From Streptomyces camponoticapitis (GTDB lineage: Bacteria > Actinomycetota > Actinomycetes > Streptomycetales > Streptomycetaceae): a stretch of 64,000 nucleotides of DNA. Positions within the stretch are counted from its first letter, which is position 1. Every line of letters begins with the position of its first letter. Location: contig NZ_BMMV01000002.1 in the NCBI RefSeq assembly GCF_014646115.1, forward strand, positions 62,001-126,000. The letters run 5' to 3'. The notes under the pieces were generated by a model that worked only from the letters and a program-made list of their open reading frames with translations, was not told where the DNA came from and did no database searches. Both the position numbers and the translations under genes were made by a program. Of this stretch, positions 18,000 through 28,468 are shown piece by piece.

Positions 18000-18860
18000 C
18001 TACAGCGCCGCCGCGACGGCGTCCACGAAGCGCGCGTGTCCCCGGTGGCTGCACGGCGCCTCCGGATTCCACGCCACGGTGCGCGTCCGCTCCTGGAGCG
18101 CGCGCCAGTGCCTGTCGCCCCTGAGCGATTCGGGTGTGGCCGCGTTCGCCCGGACATCGCCGAGCACGACGTCCGGATCGAGCGCCAGCGCCTGCTCCCA
18201 GTCGGTCGTACGCCAGTTGGCGCCCGCGCCCTCCCCGGGGTCGAGCAGATCGACGCCGAGCGCCGTCAGCGCCCTCAGGTCCGGCCATGTGCCCGGCCGC
18301 GCGAGATGCACGGAGCCGGGCCCGGCGGCCGACAGGGCGAGCACCCGGGCGGCGGCGGGGCGTGCGGTGAGCGTACGGAGCCGGGCCTCCGCCCACTCCA
18401 GATCCTGGGTGTCGGGCCCCCGCGGCGCGCCGAGCGAGTGGGCGAGCGCCGTGAACCGGTCCCTGATCCCGTCCAGCGGCCGGTCCTTGCCGACGTCGAT
18501 GACTATCACGCCGACCTGCTCCTCCAGATGCTTGGCCGCCTCGGGATCGATGCCGTAGATCTGGCCGCCGCCGTAGGTGACGGCCACCAGCAGGTCCGGT
18601 TCGGCGGCGAGGACGGTGTCCGGATCGACCGAGGAGCCACCGCCGAAGTCCAGTGTGCGGTCGAGCGGCAGTCCGCCCGCCTTCGCGGGGTCGGGGGAGT
18701 CACCGTCGTGGTGGGATCCGAAGATCCCCACGGGGTGCAGGCCGTGGTCCCACAGGGTCGCGCCCGCCTGGACATAGGCGACCACCCGTTCCGGGCGGTG
18801 GGGTGCGACGGTGAGATGGCCGCGATCGTCCGTGAACTCCCAGCTGCTGATCCGGGACAT
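18000..18860 (-). CDS. FecB/BtuF-like periplasmic-binding-protein fold, no signal peptide
   Basis: 286 residues with a class III binding protein layout: PHRPERVVAYVQAGATLWD, PDLLVAVTYGGGQIYG, a long backbone helix region with VIVIDVGKDRPLDGIRDRF, and a C-terminal TTDWEQALALDPDVVLGDV. This fold binds siderophores or corrinoids for ABC importers. Unusually it begins MSRISSWEFTDDRG with no signal peptide or lipobox, so it may be cytoplasmic and work with the SIP reductase below it rather than in uptake. The ATG at 18860 follows GAGGCGA; the ATG at 18872 overlaps that site and is less likely. Confidence 0.75.
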   Translation of the reverse strand: MSRISSWEFTDDRGHLTVAPHRPERVVAYVQAGATLWDHGLHPVGIFGSHHDGDSPDPAKAGGLPLDRTLDFGGGSSVDPDTVLAAEPDLLVAVTYGGGQIYGIDPEAAKHLEEQVGVIVIDVGKDRPLDGIRDRFTALAHSLGAPRGPDTQDLEWAEARLRTLTARPAAARVLALSAAGPGSVHLARPGTWPDLRALTALGVDLLDPGEGAGANWRTTDWEQALALDPDVVLGDVRANAATPESLRGDRHWRALQERTRTVAWNPEAPCSHRGHARFVDAVAAAL

Positions 18861-19331
18861 GGCTCGCCTCATTCCGCTCTCGGGGTGCGGTGTTTGAGTG
18901 TGACCCTGCCCGGCGGACGGCGCCGGGACTCCAACCGTACGCTGATCAGGCCACGTTGAGTCCGGCCCGGCCCGCTTCCGCGTCAGTGCCGGGACCGCCG
19001 AGCGCCGGCGCCCCCCCGCGGCGGTCGTATACGCTCCACGGCCGCAATAAAACGGCTAATATCCCCATGAATAAATACAATTCGCCCATTTTATTTTACG
19101 TTAAAATGGCTGATGAGTTGCCACCGCACTGTTGAGTGCTGGGTGACTCGTTGCGGACCGGGGCCGAGGCGGAGGGGCAGCTCATGGGCGAGCGCACCCG
19201 TACCCCCTTAATGACCCGGCCGGCCGCCCGGGACTGAACGGGCCACCGCCGCGCCGAATGGCGGAGAATTCCCCCACCAGGGGCCCCGCGCCCGCACACC
19301 TCCGACGCATGCCCGCATGGAGCGCCTTCCT
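18861..19331 (+). promoter_or_regulatory. 471-base gap with an AT-rich island before the antiporter genes
   Basis: Bases about 19045-19125 are markedly AT-rich for this genome (cggctaatatccccatgaat... to ccattttattttacgttaaa). They contain an imperfect inverted repeat, ccatttta (19086-19093) and ttaaaatgg (19101-19109). The remaining 200 bases before the RCK_C gene have short GC-rich stems. This long leader is suggestive of a regulated promoter or structured 5' UTR. I could not match it to the c-di-AMP (ydaO) riboswitch by eye. Confidence 0.35.
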
Positions 19332-19817
19332 ATGGAGCACACCGCTCACGTCAGCAAGACCGCCCTGCCCGGGGTCGGTACCCGCTACGACCTCAACACC
19401 GACTCGGGCCGCCATATCTCTGTCGTCGTGCACCAGGACGGGCGCCGCATCGTCGGCTTCCACGACCCCGACGACGACGACAACTGCAAGGACTCCACCC
19501 CGCTCGCCCCGTACGAGGCGACGGCGCTGTCCAAACTCCTGATGCCCGACCCGGTCGGCCATCTCCACCAGCACCTGGAGATCGACCTCGTCACCGAACA
19601 CATCCCGGTCACCAAACGCTCCCCCTTCGCGGGGCGCACGCTCGGCTCCACCCAGGCCCGCAGCCGCACCGGCGCGTCCATCGTCGCCGTGCTGCGCCGG
19701 ACCGACGCCGTCCCCTCGCCCACCCCGGACTTCCGCTTCGCACTGGGGGACACCCTCGTCGTCGTCGGCACCAGGGAAGGCGTGGACGCCGTCGCCGAAC
19801 TGATCACCGGAGGATAA
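19332..19817 (+). CDS. RCK_C (TrkA_C) regulatory subunit of a cation:proton antiporter
   Basis: 161 residues. The N-terminal 70 residues (GVGTRYDLNTDSGRHISVVV, then an acidic DPDDDDN) match the KhtT/AmhM-type head domain, and residues about 85-161 form a TrkA_C/RCK_C domain (GRTLGSTQARSRTGASIVAV, FALGDTLVVVGTREGVDAV). Such subunits gate a partner antiporter and, in several Gram-positives including Streptomyces CpeA, bind c-di-AMP. The ATG at 19332 has GGAG nine bases upstream; the ATG at 19317 is an alternative. The antiporter gene begins six bases after its stop. Confidence 0.85.
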   Translation: MEHTAHVSKTALPGVGTRYDLNTDSGRHISVVVHQDGRRIVGFHDPDDDDNCKDSTPLAPYEATALSKLLMPDPVGHLHQHLEIDLVTEHIPVTKRSPFAGRTLGSTQARSRTGASIVAVLRRTDAVPSPTPDFRFALGDTLVVVGTREGVDAVAELITGG

Positions 19818-19823
19818 TCGCCC

Positions 19824-21068
19824 GTGCACGACACGACCGCGCTGCTCATCGAACTCGGGGCCGTCATCCTCGGCCTGGGCCTGCTCGGCCGGCTCGCCGG
19901 GCGGGTGGGCTTCTCGCCCATTCCGCTCTATCTCCTGGCGGGACTCGCCTTCGGCCACGGCGGCCTCATCCCCATGGCGGCCAGCGAGGAGTTCTTCGCC
20001 ACGGGCGCCGAGATCGGGGTCATCCTGCTGCTGCTCCTGCTCGGGCTGGAGTACAGCGCCTCCGAACTCGTCACCAACCTCAAGACCCAATACCCCTCCG
20101 GCATCGTCGACTTCGTCCTGAACGCGCTGCCCGGCGCGATCGCCGCGCTCCTGCTCGGCTGGGGCGCGGTCGCAGCCGTCGCGCTCGCCGGCGTCACCTG
20201 GATCTCGTCCTCCGGCGTCATCGCCAAGGTGCTCGGCGACCTCGGCAGGCTCGGCAACCGCGAAACCCCCGTCATCCTCGGCGTCCTGGTCATCGAAGAT
20301 CTCGCCATGGCCGTCTATCTGCCGCTGCTCACCGCGCTGTTGGCCGGACTGAGCCTCGCGGGCGGCAGCCTCACGCTGCTCATCTCGCTCGGCAGTGTGG
20401 GTGTCGTGCTGTACGTCGCGCTGCGCCACGGCCGGCTCATCAGCCGCGCGGTCTCCTCCGACAACCCCGAGATGCTGCTGCTGGTCGTCCTCGGACTGAC
20501 CGTGCTGGTCGCGGGCGTCGCCCAGGAGCTTCAAGTCTCCGCCGCCGTCGGCGCGTTCCTCGTCGGCATCGCACTCTCGGGGGAGGTGGCCGAGGGTGCC
20601 CACAACCTGCTCGCGCCCCTGCGCGACCTCTTCGCCGCGGTCTTCTTCGTGTTCTTCGGTCTGAACACCGATCCGGCCGACATCCCGCCCGTGCTCGTGC
20701 CCGCCCTGATCCTGGCCGTCGTCAGCGCGCTGACGAAGATCGCCACGGGCTGGTACGCGGCGCGCAGAGCGGGCGTCAAGACGGCCGGCCGCTGGCGGAC
20801 GGGCGGCACGCTCGTGGCGCGCGGGGAGTTCTCCATCGTCATCGCCGGACTGGCCGTCGGTGTGGAGCCCCGCATCGGGCCGCTCGCCACCGCGTATGTA
20901 CTGATCCTGGTCATCCTCGGGCCGCTGGCCGCCCGTTGGACCGAACCGCTCGCCCGGCGCCTCACCCGGAAACCCCCGCCCCCGGCGCCGCCGGTCGCCG
21001 ATGAGACCGTCACACGGGAGGTTCCGACCGCTCCCGGACCGGCCGACACGGCTCATTCGCACGGTTGA
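19824..21068 (+). CDS. Cation:proton antiporter, CPA2/KefB type
   Basis: 414 residues with about 12 membrane segments and a short cytoplasmic tail. GLAFGHGGLIPMAASEEF, LLLLLLGLEYSASELV, SSSGVIAKVLGDLGRLGNRE and VIEDLAMAVYLPLL match CPA2 antiporters (K+ or Na+ in exchange for H+). There is no C-terminal TrkA-N domain; gating is probably supplied by the RCK_C protein just upstream. The GTG at 19824 has GGAGGA at 19809. Ion choice cannot be told from sequence; potassium is most likely by analogy with KhtTU. Confidence 0.87.
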   Translation: MHDTTALLIELGAVILGLGLLGRLAGRVGFSPIPLYLLAGLAFGHGGLIPMAASEEFFATGAEIGVILLLLLLGLEYSASELVTNLKTQYPSGIVDFVLNALPGAIAALLLGWGAVAAVALAGVTWISSSGVIAKVLGDLGRLGNRETPVILGVLVIEDLAMAVYLPLLTALLAGLSLAGGSLTLLISLGSVGVVLYVALRHGRLISRAVSSDNPEMLLLVVLGLTVLVAGVAQELQVSAAVGAFLVGIALSGEVAEGAHNLLAPLRDLFAAVFFVFFGLNTDPADIPPVLVPALILAVVSALTKIATGWYAARRAGVKTAGRWRTGGTLVARGEFSIVIAGLAVGVEPRIGPLATAYVLILVILGPLAARWTEPLARRLTRKPPPPAPPVADETVTREVPTAPGPADTAHSHG

Positions 21069-21092
21069 GACACGCCTTGGGCCCCGACACGC

Positions 21093-21134
21093 CGAAGGGG
21101 CGCGGAATGCGCGTCACGCGCCCACGCCCCTTCG
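21093..21134 (+). terminator. Terminator after the antiporter
   Basis: cgaaggggcg (21093-21102) pairs with cgccccttcg (21125-21134), with a GC-rich inner loop of 22 bases. It lies between the convergent antiporter and TerD-like genes. Confidence 0.6.
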
Positions 21135-21177
21135 TGCGTGCCGCCGGGAGTGCGGGCACGAGCCCGGGCCGTCAGGC

Positions 21178-21753
21178 TCAGACGCCGACACCGAAGTCGG
21201 CGGCGATGCCGGACAGGCCACTCGCGTAACCCTGCCCGACGGCACGGAACTTCCACTCGGCGCCGCTGCGGTACAGCTCGCCGAAGACCATCGCGGTCTC
21301 GGTCGCCGCGTCCTCGCTGAGGTCGTAGCGGGCGAGCTCGGCGCCGCCGGCCTGGTTCACCACGCGGATGAAGGCGTTGCGGACCTGGCCGAAGCTGTGG
21401 CCACGGGCCTGCGCGTCGTGGATCGAGACGGGGAAGACGATCCTGGACACCTCGGCCGGCACGGCGGCCAGATTCACCTTGACGACCTCGTCGTCTCCCT
21501 CGCCCTCACCGGTCAGGTTGTCACCGGTGTGCTCGACCGAACCGTCAGGGCTTTTGAGGTTGTTGTAGAACACGAAGTTCTGGTCCGTGCCGACCTTCCC
21601 TGCCTCGTTGACCAGCAGGGCGCTGGCGTCGAGGTCGTAGTCGGTGCCGGTCGTGGTGCGCACGTCCCACCCGAGACCGACCAGGACGGCTGTCAGCCCC
21701 GGCGCCTCCTTGGTGAGCGAGACATTGCCGCCTTTGGACAGGGAAACTCCCAC
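21178..21753 (-). CDS. TerD-family protein
   Basis: 191 residues, the normal TerD length. It begins [20 protein letters not shown], then [46 protein letters not shown] and ends [17 protein letters not shown], all hallmark calcium-binding TerD segments. TerD proteins belong to stress modules linked to tellurite resistance, phage defence and membrane-associated signalling; in streptomycetes they often affect differentiation. The GTG at 21753 has AGGAGGAG at ideal spacing. It is divergent from a BlaI repressor; a candidate operator lies between them. Confidence 0.9.
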   Translation of the reverse strand: MGVSLSKGGNVSLTKEAPGLTAVLVGLGWDVRTTTGTDYDLDASALLVNEAGKVGTDQNFVFYNNLKSPDGSVEHTGDNLTGEGEGDDEVVKVNLAAVPAEVSRIVFPVSIHDAQARGHSFGQVRNAFIRVVNQAGGAELARYDLSEDAATETAMVFGELYRSGAEWKFRAVGQGYASGLSGIAADFGVGV

Positions 21754-21798
21754 GCTGCTCCTCCTGAGTCGAGCTGGTGACCGCGTTGAAAATCCACA

Positions 21799-21813
21799 AC
21801 ACTGTAGAAGTGT
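21799..21813. promoter_or_regulatory. Candidate BlaI operator between the terD-like and blaI-like genes
   Basis: acact-gtaga-agtgt is an inverted repeat 46 bases upstream of the TerD-like start and 90 bases upstream of the BlaI start. Its complement contains ttctacagtg, the same ten bases that begin the palindrome at 23984-24001. ACA..TGT-type half sites fit BlaI/MecI operators. Confidence 0.55.
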
Positions 21814-21902
21814 GTACGGGGCGGCAAAGCCGCCACGCCGGGGCCACGCCGGAGCTGCGCCGGATGGCCCCAGGCCGCACGTCGGCAGTGGAGGGAGACG
21901 CT

Positions 21903-22358
21903 GTGAGGGCACAGGTCGGTGGGGACGGCGACCGGGACCGTGACCGGCGGGTCGGGGACGGGTCCGGCCGCGCCTACGCGGACCCACGGCCGCGTCGGCG
22001 CGGCCAGGGAGAGCTGGAGGCCCAGGTGCTCGCCGTGCTGCGGCAGGCGCCGGGACCGGTCAACGCGGGCTGGGTGCAGGACCAGCTCGGCGGGGACCTG
22101 GCGTACACGACGGTCATGACGATCCTGACGAGGCTCCAGGCCAAACGGGCCGTCACCCGCGAGCGCGTGGGCCGGTTCTTCGAATGGTGCGCGACCTCCG
22201 ACGAGGCGGGGCTGGCCGCCCTGCGGATGCGCCGCGTACTTGACGCCGAGTCGGACCGCGAGGCCGTCCTGGCCCGCTTCGTCACCACGCTCTCGCCGGA
22301 CGACGAGCGGCTGCTGCGCGACCTCCTCAATCTTCCCGAGGAAGGGACGGAGGGCTGA
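21903..22358 (+). CDS. BlaI/MecI/CopY-family transcriptional repressor
   Basis: 151 residues. After a disordered, Asp/Arg-rich N-terminus of about 30 residues comes the winged helix: [39 protein letters not shown] and [18 protein letters not shown], then a dimerising C-terminal helix pair. In this family the repressor is cleaved when a membrane metalloprotease senses a signal. The GTG at 21903 has GGAGGGAG at correct spacing. An M56 protease gene begins four bases after its stop, the classical blaI-blaR1 arrangement. Confidence 0.88.
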   Translation: MRAQVGGDGDRDRDRRVGDGSGRAYADPRPRRRGQGELEAQVLAVLRQAPGPVNAGWVQDQLGGDLAYTTVMTILTRLQAKRAVTRERVGRFFEWCATSDEAGLAALRMRRVLDAESDREAVLARFVTTLSPDDERLLRDLLNLPEEGTEG

Positions 22359-22362
22359 CGGG

Positions 22363-23331
22363 ATGGGAGTGTTCGTCCTGCTGCCGCTGTTGCTGCCCCT
22401 GAGCGCGCTGCCGATCGCGCGTCTGGCCGAGCGGCATCTCCATCCCCGGGTCGCCACCCGGCTGTTGTCGGCGCTGGCCGCCGTGCTCGCGCTGTGCAGC
22501 ACAGTGTGCCTGGGGCTGCTGGTGGTCGTCGGTACGGTGCAGCTGCCCGGCCATCCGCTGCCCGACGCGTGGGCCGACGCCTGGGCCGAGGAGGAGGGCC
22601 CTCCGACCGCGCCGTACGAGGAAGCCGCGGGCAAGGGGGCGGTTGTCGCCCTGCTCGCCGTTGCCGTGTCGTGGTCGACCGCCGCCCGCAGGCACCGGCG
22701 TGTCCGCCGCCGGGCGGAGCGCGCGCTGGCCGGGGTGCCGGACGGCGAACTCGCCGTACTGACGGACGAGGCCGCCTACGCGTACGCGCTTCCGGGCGCG
22801 CGGAACCGGCCGGCCCACGGGGTCTCCGGGGGCCGGATCGTCGTCTCCACGGCCATGCTCGCGTGTCTGGACGCCGGCGAGCGCGCGGCGCTCGTCGCCC
22901 ATGAACGCGCCCATCTCGCCGGCCACCACCACCGCTATCTGCTCGCCGTCCGCTTCGCCGCGCGGGCCAACCCGCTGCTGATGCCGCTGCGGTCGGCCGT
23001 GGCCTACACGACGGAGCGCTGGGCGGACGAGGAGGCGGCCCGGGTGACGGGCGAGCGGCGGGTCGTGGCGCGGGCCATCGGCAAGGCCGCCCTCGTCTCG
23101 CGCGGCACGCCCACCCCGACGCTGGCGGGCTTCGCCGCGCCGGGACCGGTGCCGCGCCGGGTGGCGGCGCTGCTGGGACCGGAGCCGTCGGCCGTCAGCT
23201 GGCCGCCGGTCTTCACCGCCGTGGGTCTGGCGGCCTGGGCGGCGGCGGCCGGCACGCTCGGATCGGCGCTCTCGTCCGCGAACGCGACGGTCACGCTCTT
23301 CCTCGTACTGAAGGCGGCCGGCCCGCTCTGA
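22363..23331 (+). CDS. M56-family (BlaR1-like) membrane metalloprotease
   Basis: 322 residues. Two hydrophobic segments start the protein (FVLLPLLLPLSALPIARLA, LLSALAAVLALCSTVCLGLL), a third lies near residue 95, and a last one is near the end. The cytoplasmic-facing zinc motif is HERAH (HEXXH, about residue 182) with the following Glu in TERWADEEAARV. Unlike true BlaR1 it lacks a penicillin-binding sensor domain, so the signal is unknown. It most likely cleaves or otherwise relieves the BlaI-type repressor encoded directly upstream. A stem-loop follows at 23378. Confidence 0.85.
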   Translation: MGVFVLLPLLLPLSALPIARLAERHLHPRVATRLLSALAAVLALCSTVCLGLLVVVGTVQLPGHPLPDAWADAWAEEEGPPTAPYEEAAGKGAVVALLAVAVSWSTAARRHRRVRRRAERALAGVPDGELAVLTDEAAYAYALPGARNRPAHGVSGGRIVVSTAMLACLDAGERAALVAHERAHLAGHHHRYLLAVRFAARANPLLMPLRSAVAYTTERWADEEAARVTGERRVVARAIGKAALVSRGTPTPTLAGFAAPGPVPRRVAALLGPEPSAVSWPPVFTAVGLAAWAAAAGTLGSALSSANATVTLFLVLKAAGPL

Positions 23332-23377
23332 GAGACGGGTGTCACGGTCGTACGGGTGGCGCGACCCGCGACGAAAT

Positions 23378-23413
23378 CGCCGGACGGTCCGCACACGCGG
23401 CCCGTCCGGCGAT
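23378..23413 (+). terminator. Terminator after the M56 protease
   Basis: The arms 23378-23388 and 23403-23413 are perfect 11-bp inverted repeats. The right side runs into ggcgatcgaggac, a 13-mer also found in the terminator at 62506-62555. Confidence 0.65.
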
Positions 23414-23465
23414 CGAGGACGGAGAAGGTGGCCCGTCCTGGCGTACTGGATCCAAACGACCGACC

Positions 23466-23921
23466 CTAGACGTCGAACTCCTGCGGCTGGAGGTCGAGCG
23501 CCAGACACGCCTCGCGTACGACACTCCGCTCCTGCGCGTCGAAGTTGCCGTCGGCGCCGCCGATGATGATGCCGATCTGGACGACGGCACGCGCCTCGGC
23601 GGGCTTCTTCTTCGCCTTGGCGACTTCCTGGAGCACATCGACCTTGCCGAGCGACGGGTCGGCGATGAGCTTGTTCAGGTACTCGTCGAAGCGCCTCTGC
23701 AGATCGGCCGGCGGGAAGTTCCGCAGCACGTCGTTGCTCGTGATCAGCTGTGTGACGCGCTGACGCTCGGCCGGGTCGATGGAACCGTCGGCCGCCGCGA
23801 CCAGGGCGCACATCGCCATGCTGGCGTCGCGGAACGAGCCGCTCTTGAGGTCGTTCTTCTTCGCCTCCAGCTGGGTCTGCATCGTCTGGGCGGATTCCTT
23901 GATGCGATCCCACAGGGCCAT
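23466..23921 (-). CDS. TerB-family tellurite-resistance-like protein
   Basis: 151 residues, all helical, with two acidic metal-binding-like motifs AADGSIDPAERQ (about residues 43-54) and GGADGNFDAQERS (about 125-137), which is the TerB signature. TerB proteins join TerD/TerC in metal-dependent stress complexes at the membrane. The start ATG at 23921 is followed by MALWDRIKESAQ. It has its own upstream region with an 18-bp palindrome at 23984-24001 that resembles the site near terD, suggesting both are BlaI targets. It is the last gene of its strand before the M56 gene, with which it is convergent. Confidence 0.85.
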   Translation of the reverse strand: MALWDRIKESAQTMQTQLEAKKNDLKSGSFRDASMAMCALVAAADGSIDPAERQRVTQLITSNDVLRNFPPADLQRRFDEYLNKLIADPSLGKVDVLQEVAKAKKKPAEARAVVQIGIIIGGADGNFDAQERSVVREACLALDLQPQEFDV

Positions 23922-23983
23922 GAGTGCTCCGTATGTCTCGGGCCGCCCGTGCCGGGGGGAAGGCCGGCGTGGACGGTAGCTGT

Positions 23984-24001
23984 TTCTACAGTGATGTAGA
24001 A
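23984..24001. promoter_or_regulatory. Candidate BlaI operator upstream of the terB-like gene
   Basis: ttctaca-gtga-tgtagaa is a perfect 7+7 bp palindrome 63 bases before the TerB-like start and just after the monooxygenase stop. The half ttctacagtg is shared with 21800-21809 (complement) by the BlaI gene. TACA/TGTA half sites are usual for BlaI-family operators. Confidence 0.65.
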
Positions 24002-24005
24002 GTTA

Positions 24006-25532
24006 TCAGGTGCCCCAGGACTGAGAGATCCCCGTGGTGCCGGCCTCGGGCTCCCGCCACATCGGCGGCTCGGCGGGCGTGCGCGGCACCGGATCGAACA
24101 GCACCGCGCGGGCGACGCGCGGCGCGAACAGCGCACGCGACGGAGCCGCGAGATGCAGCACGGCACGGAACGCCGTACCGACGACCGGATTTCCGCCCGC
24201 CCGCCGCTGCACACGCGCCAAGTACCAGTTCGACGGCCCGTCGGCCGCGCTCGCGCGGGCCGCGTTGCCGACGACCCCCGGCATCTTCTTGTCCGCCCCG
24301 GCCGAGATGTCCCACGCCTGCCGCGAGGAGCCGAGGATCGCCCGCTGCACGCGCCGGGTCGTGGGCGTGCGGCTCCGGTCCGTCAGCGCCTCTCGCAACG
24401 CCACGGCGTTGAGCGCTGCGACGGTCATACCCTGCCCGTAGACGGGGTTGAAGGCGCACAGCGCGTCACCCGTCGAGAGGAAACCCGCCGGGCGGCGGCC
24501 CGGACGGTCGTACCGGCGGCGGACGTTGGCCATGTTGCGGAACGAGCGCACGGGCGAGTCCGGCTCGGCCCGCATCAGCCAGTCGTGCAGGAACGGGTGC
24601 GGGAGCGACGCGGCGAAGCCGGCGAACTCCTCCTCGTTCGAGGGGGGTTCGCTTCCGCGCAGCCCGGAGAACGTGACGAGATAGCGGCCGTCCTCGATCG
24701 GCAGCGCGACGCCGCCGGACAGCTGGGCGGGGTTGGGGACGACGTAGTAGCCGATGGTGTCGGTGGTGCCGTCGTCCATGCCGGGACGGTAGGCGCGGGT
24801 GGCGTAGACGAGTCCGCTGTCGAGCGTCTCCTCCGGCGCGGGCTCGGCGCCGACGGCCGAGAGCCAGGCCGGCGCCCGCGACCCGCGGCCGGAGGCGTCA
24901 ACGACCAGATCGGCGGCCAGTGCGCGGGTGACGACGCCGCCGCGGGCCGCGGCTCCGTTCTTCGCCGCGTTCTCGGTTCTCTCCCTCGTTCCCGCTCCAC
25001 GCTCCCGGAGCAGTACGCCGGTCGTCCGGACCGCGTCACCGAGCAGGCCCACGACCTCCGTACCCTCCACCGTCCTGATCCGCGGATCCGCCAGGACCCT
25101 GCGGCGTACGACCCATTCGAGCAACGGGCGGGAGGGGGTGAGGAGATGGGCGGTGGCGGGCGTACGGCGGTACCACGTGCCCGCCTGCCACTGGACCATG
25201 TCGCTCGGCATCCCCACCCGGGGGGCGGCGTGTTCCCGTAACTCGGCGACGACGCCCGGCAGGAGCGTGTCCAGTGCCAACTGACCGCCGTCGAGCAGTA
25301 CATGGATATGGCTGCCCTGGGGGACACCGGAGCGTGGCCGCGCCCCGTCGGGGAAGCGGTCGCGCTCCACGATCGTCACGCGGTCGGCGTGCGCGGCGAG
25401 TACGTGCGCGGCGAGCAGGCCGGCGATGCTGCCGCCGATCACCACCGCGTGGCGCGCCGGCCGGCCGGTGTGCCGGTAGGGAGGTGTCCGGTCCTGCGGG
25501 CCGGATTCCCGGCCGTCCGGGTCGTCGTCCAT
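24006..25532 (-). CDS. FAD-dependent monooxygenase (aromatic hydroxylase type)
   Basis: 508 residues. The N-terminal FAD motif HAVVIGGSIAGLLAAHVLAA (about residues 24-43), the second motif ADLVVDASGRGSRAP and the third GDALCAFNPVYGQGMTVAALN are those of group A flavin monooxygenases and related epoxidases. Enzymes with the CAFNPVYGQG form occur in polyketide or terpenoid tailoring and in general detoxification. The ATG at 25532 is eight bases after GGAG; an ATG six bases earlier is too close to it. It is not clearly part of a pathway here; the neighbour downstream is the TerB-like gene. Confidence 0.82.
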   Translation of the reverse strand: MDDDPDGRESGPQDRTPPYRHTGRPARHAVVIGGSIAGLLAAHVLAAHADRVTIVERDRFPDGARPRSGVPQGSHIHVLLDGGQLALDTLLPGVVAELREHAAPRVGMPSDMVQWQAGTWYRRTPATAHLLTPSRPLLEWVVRRRVLADPRIRTVEGTEVVGLLGDAVRTTGVLLRERGAGTRERTENAAKNGAAARGGVVTRALAADLVVDASGRGSRAPAWLSAVGAEPAPEETLDSGLVYATRAYRPGMDDGTTDTIGYYVVPNPAQLSGGVALPIEDGRYLVTFSGLRGSEPPSNEEEFAGFAASLPHPFLHDWLMRAEPDSPVRSFRNMANVRRRYDRPGRRPAGFLSTGDALCAFNPVYGQGMTVAALNAVALREALTDRSRTPTTRRVQRAILGSSRQAWDISAGADKKMPGVVGNAARASAADGPSNWYLARVQRRAGGNPVVGTAFRAVLHLAAPSRALFAPRVARAVLFDPVPRTPAEPPMWREPEAGTTGISQSWGT

Positions 25533-25668
25533 GGCCATGTCTCCGGTTCCGTACGGCGGTTGATCGCGGAGGTCCCAGTATGTCGGAGCGTGTGCGCGGT
25601 GCCGGACGCTCGCGGTGCACGGTGGCGCTCGGGCCATGGGGGCCGGCTCCGGGCGCGCCGTACGCCTG

Positions 25669-26262
25669 TCACACGCCGTCGGGTCCGGCGGGCGCCGCCG
25701 GAGCGGCCGTTGCGGTGCCCGTCTCGCGGAGCGCCTCGCTCAGCCATTCGACCCACATACGCTCCAGGTCGATTCCGGCGCGCAGGACCAGATGCCGCAG
25801 CCGGTCCGCCTCCGTCGGCCCGTCCGGTCCCGACACCTCCGCCCCGCGCGTGAAGTCCCGCGCCTCGATGTCCGTGTACTCGGCCAACTGCCGCTCATGC
25901 AGGGCGAGATGGCGGCGCAGCTCGTCCGGGAGCCCGTCGGCGCCGACCACCGCCGCCGCCCGCATTCTGAGCAGCAACGGGTCGCGCACAGGCTTCGGGT
26001 CCTCCCGGCCCGACACCCACCCGGTCAGCTCGGCGCGGCCGGCCGGCAGCACCTCGTACTCCTTCTTCCGTCCCCGCGCCGGCCGCGCGGACTCCAGGGC
26101 GCGGATGCGGCCCGACCGTTCCAGTCTCCCCAGCTCCCGGTAGATCTGCTGGTGCGTCGCCGACCAGAAGTAACCGATCGAGCGATCGAAACGCCGGGTG
26201 AGCTCCAGGCCCGAGGAGGGTCTTTCGAGGAGGGCGGTGAGGATGGCGTGGGGGAGGGACAT
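25669..26262 (-). CDS. PadR-family transcriptional regulator
   Basis: 197 residues. MSLPHAILTALLERPSSGLELTRRFDRSI begins a PadR winged helix, with THQQIYRELGRLERSGRIRAL as the recognition region, and a C-terminal PadR_C (AphA-like) helical domain. It lies 30 bases after the 2,4-dienoyl-CoA reductase stop on the same strand, so both are probably co-transcribed. A 30-bp near-perfect palindrome upstream of the reductase is the likely binding site, making this an autoregulated unit. Confidence 0.88.
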   Translation of the reverse strand: MSLPHAILTALLERPSSGLELTRRFDRSIGYFWSATHQQIYRELGRLERSGRIRALESARPARGRKKEYEVLPAGRAELTGWVSGREDPKPVRDPLLLRMRAAAVVGADGLPDELRRHLALHERQLAEYTDIEARDFTRGAEVSGPDGPTEADRLRHLVLRAGIDLERMWVEWLSEALRETGTATAAPAAPAGPDGV

Positions 26263-26292
26263 GATCGCATCCTAGAAGTTCCGGCCGTGGGT

Positions 26293-28411
<2,119 letters not shown>

Positions 28412-28468
28412 GGCCCGTCTCTCCCCACGTACGGTGCCGGAGGCCCGCGTCCGAAGCCCGACGGAGCG

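Noticed and set aside
18861..19331. c-di-AMP riboswitch (ydaO type) upstream of the antiporter genes
   Set aside because: I could not recognise the conserved core by eye; left as an untested possibility, to be settled with a covariance model.
21178..23921. A tellurite-resistance operon
   Set aside because: Only TerD and TerB family genes are present, without TerC/TerE/TerA or TehA-like genes; TerD/TerB proteins have wider stress roles, so tellurite is not claimed as the substrate.
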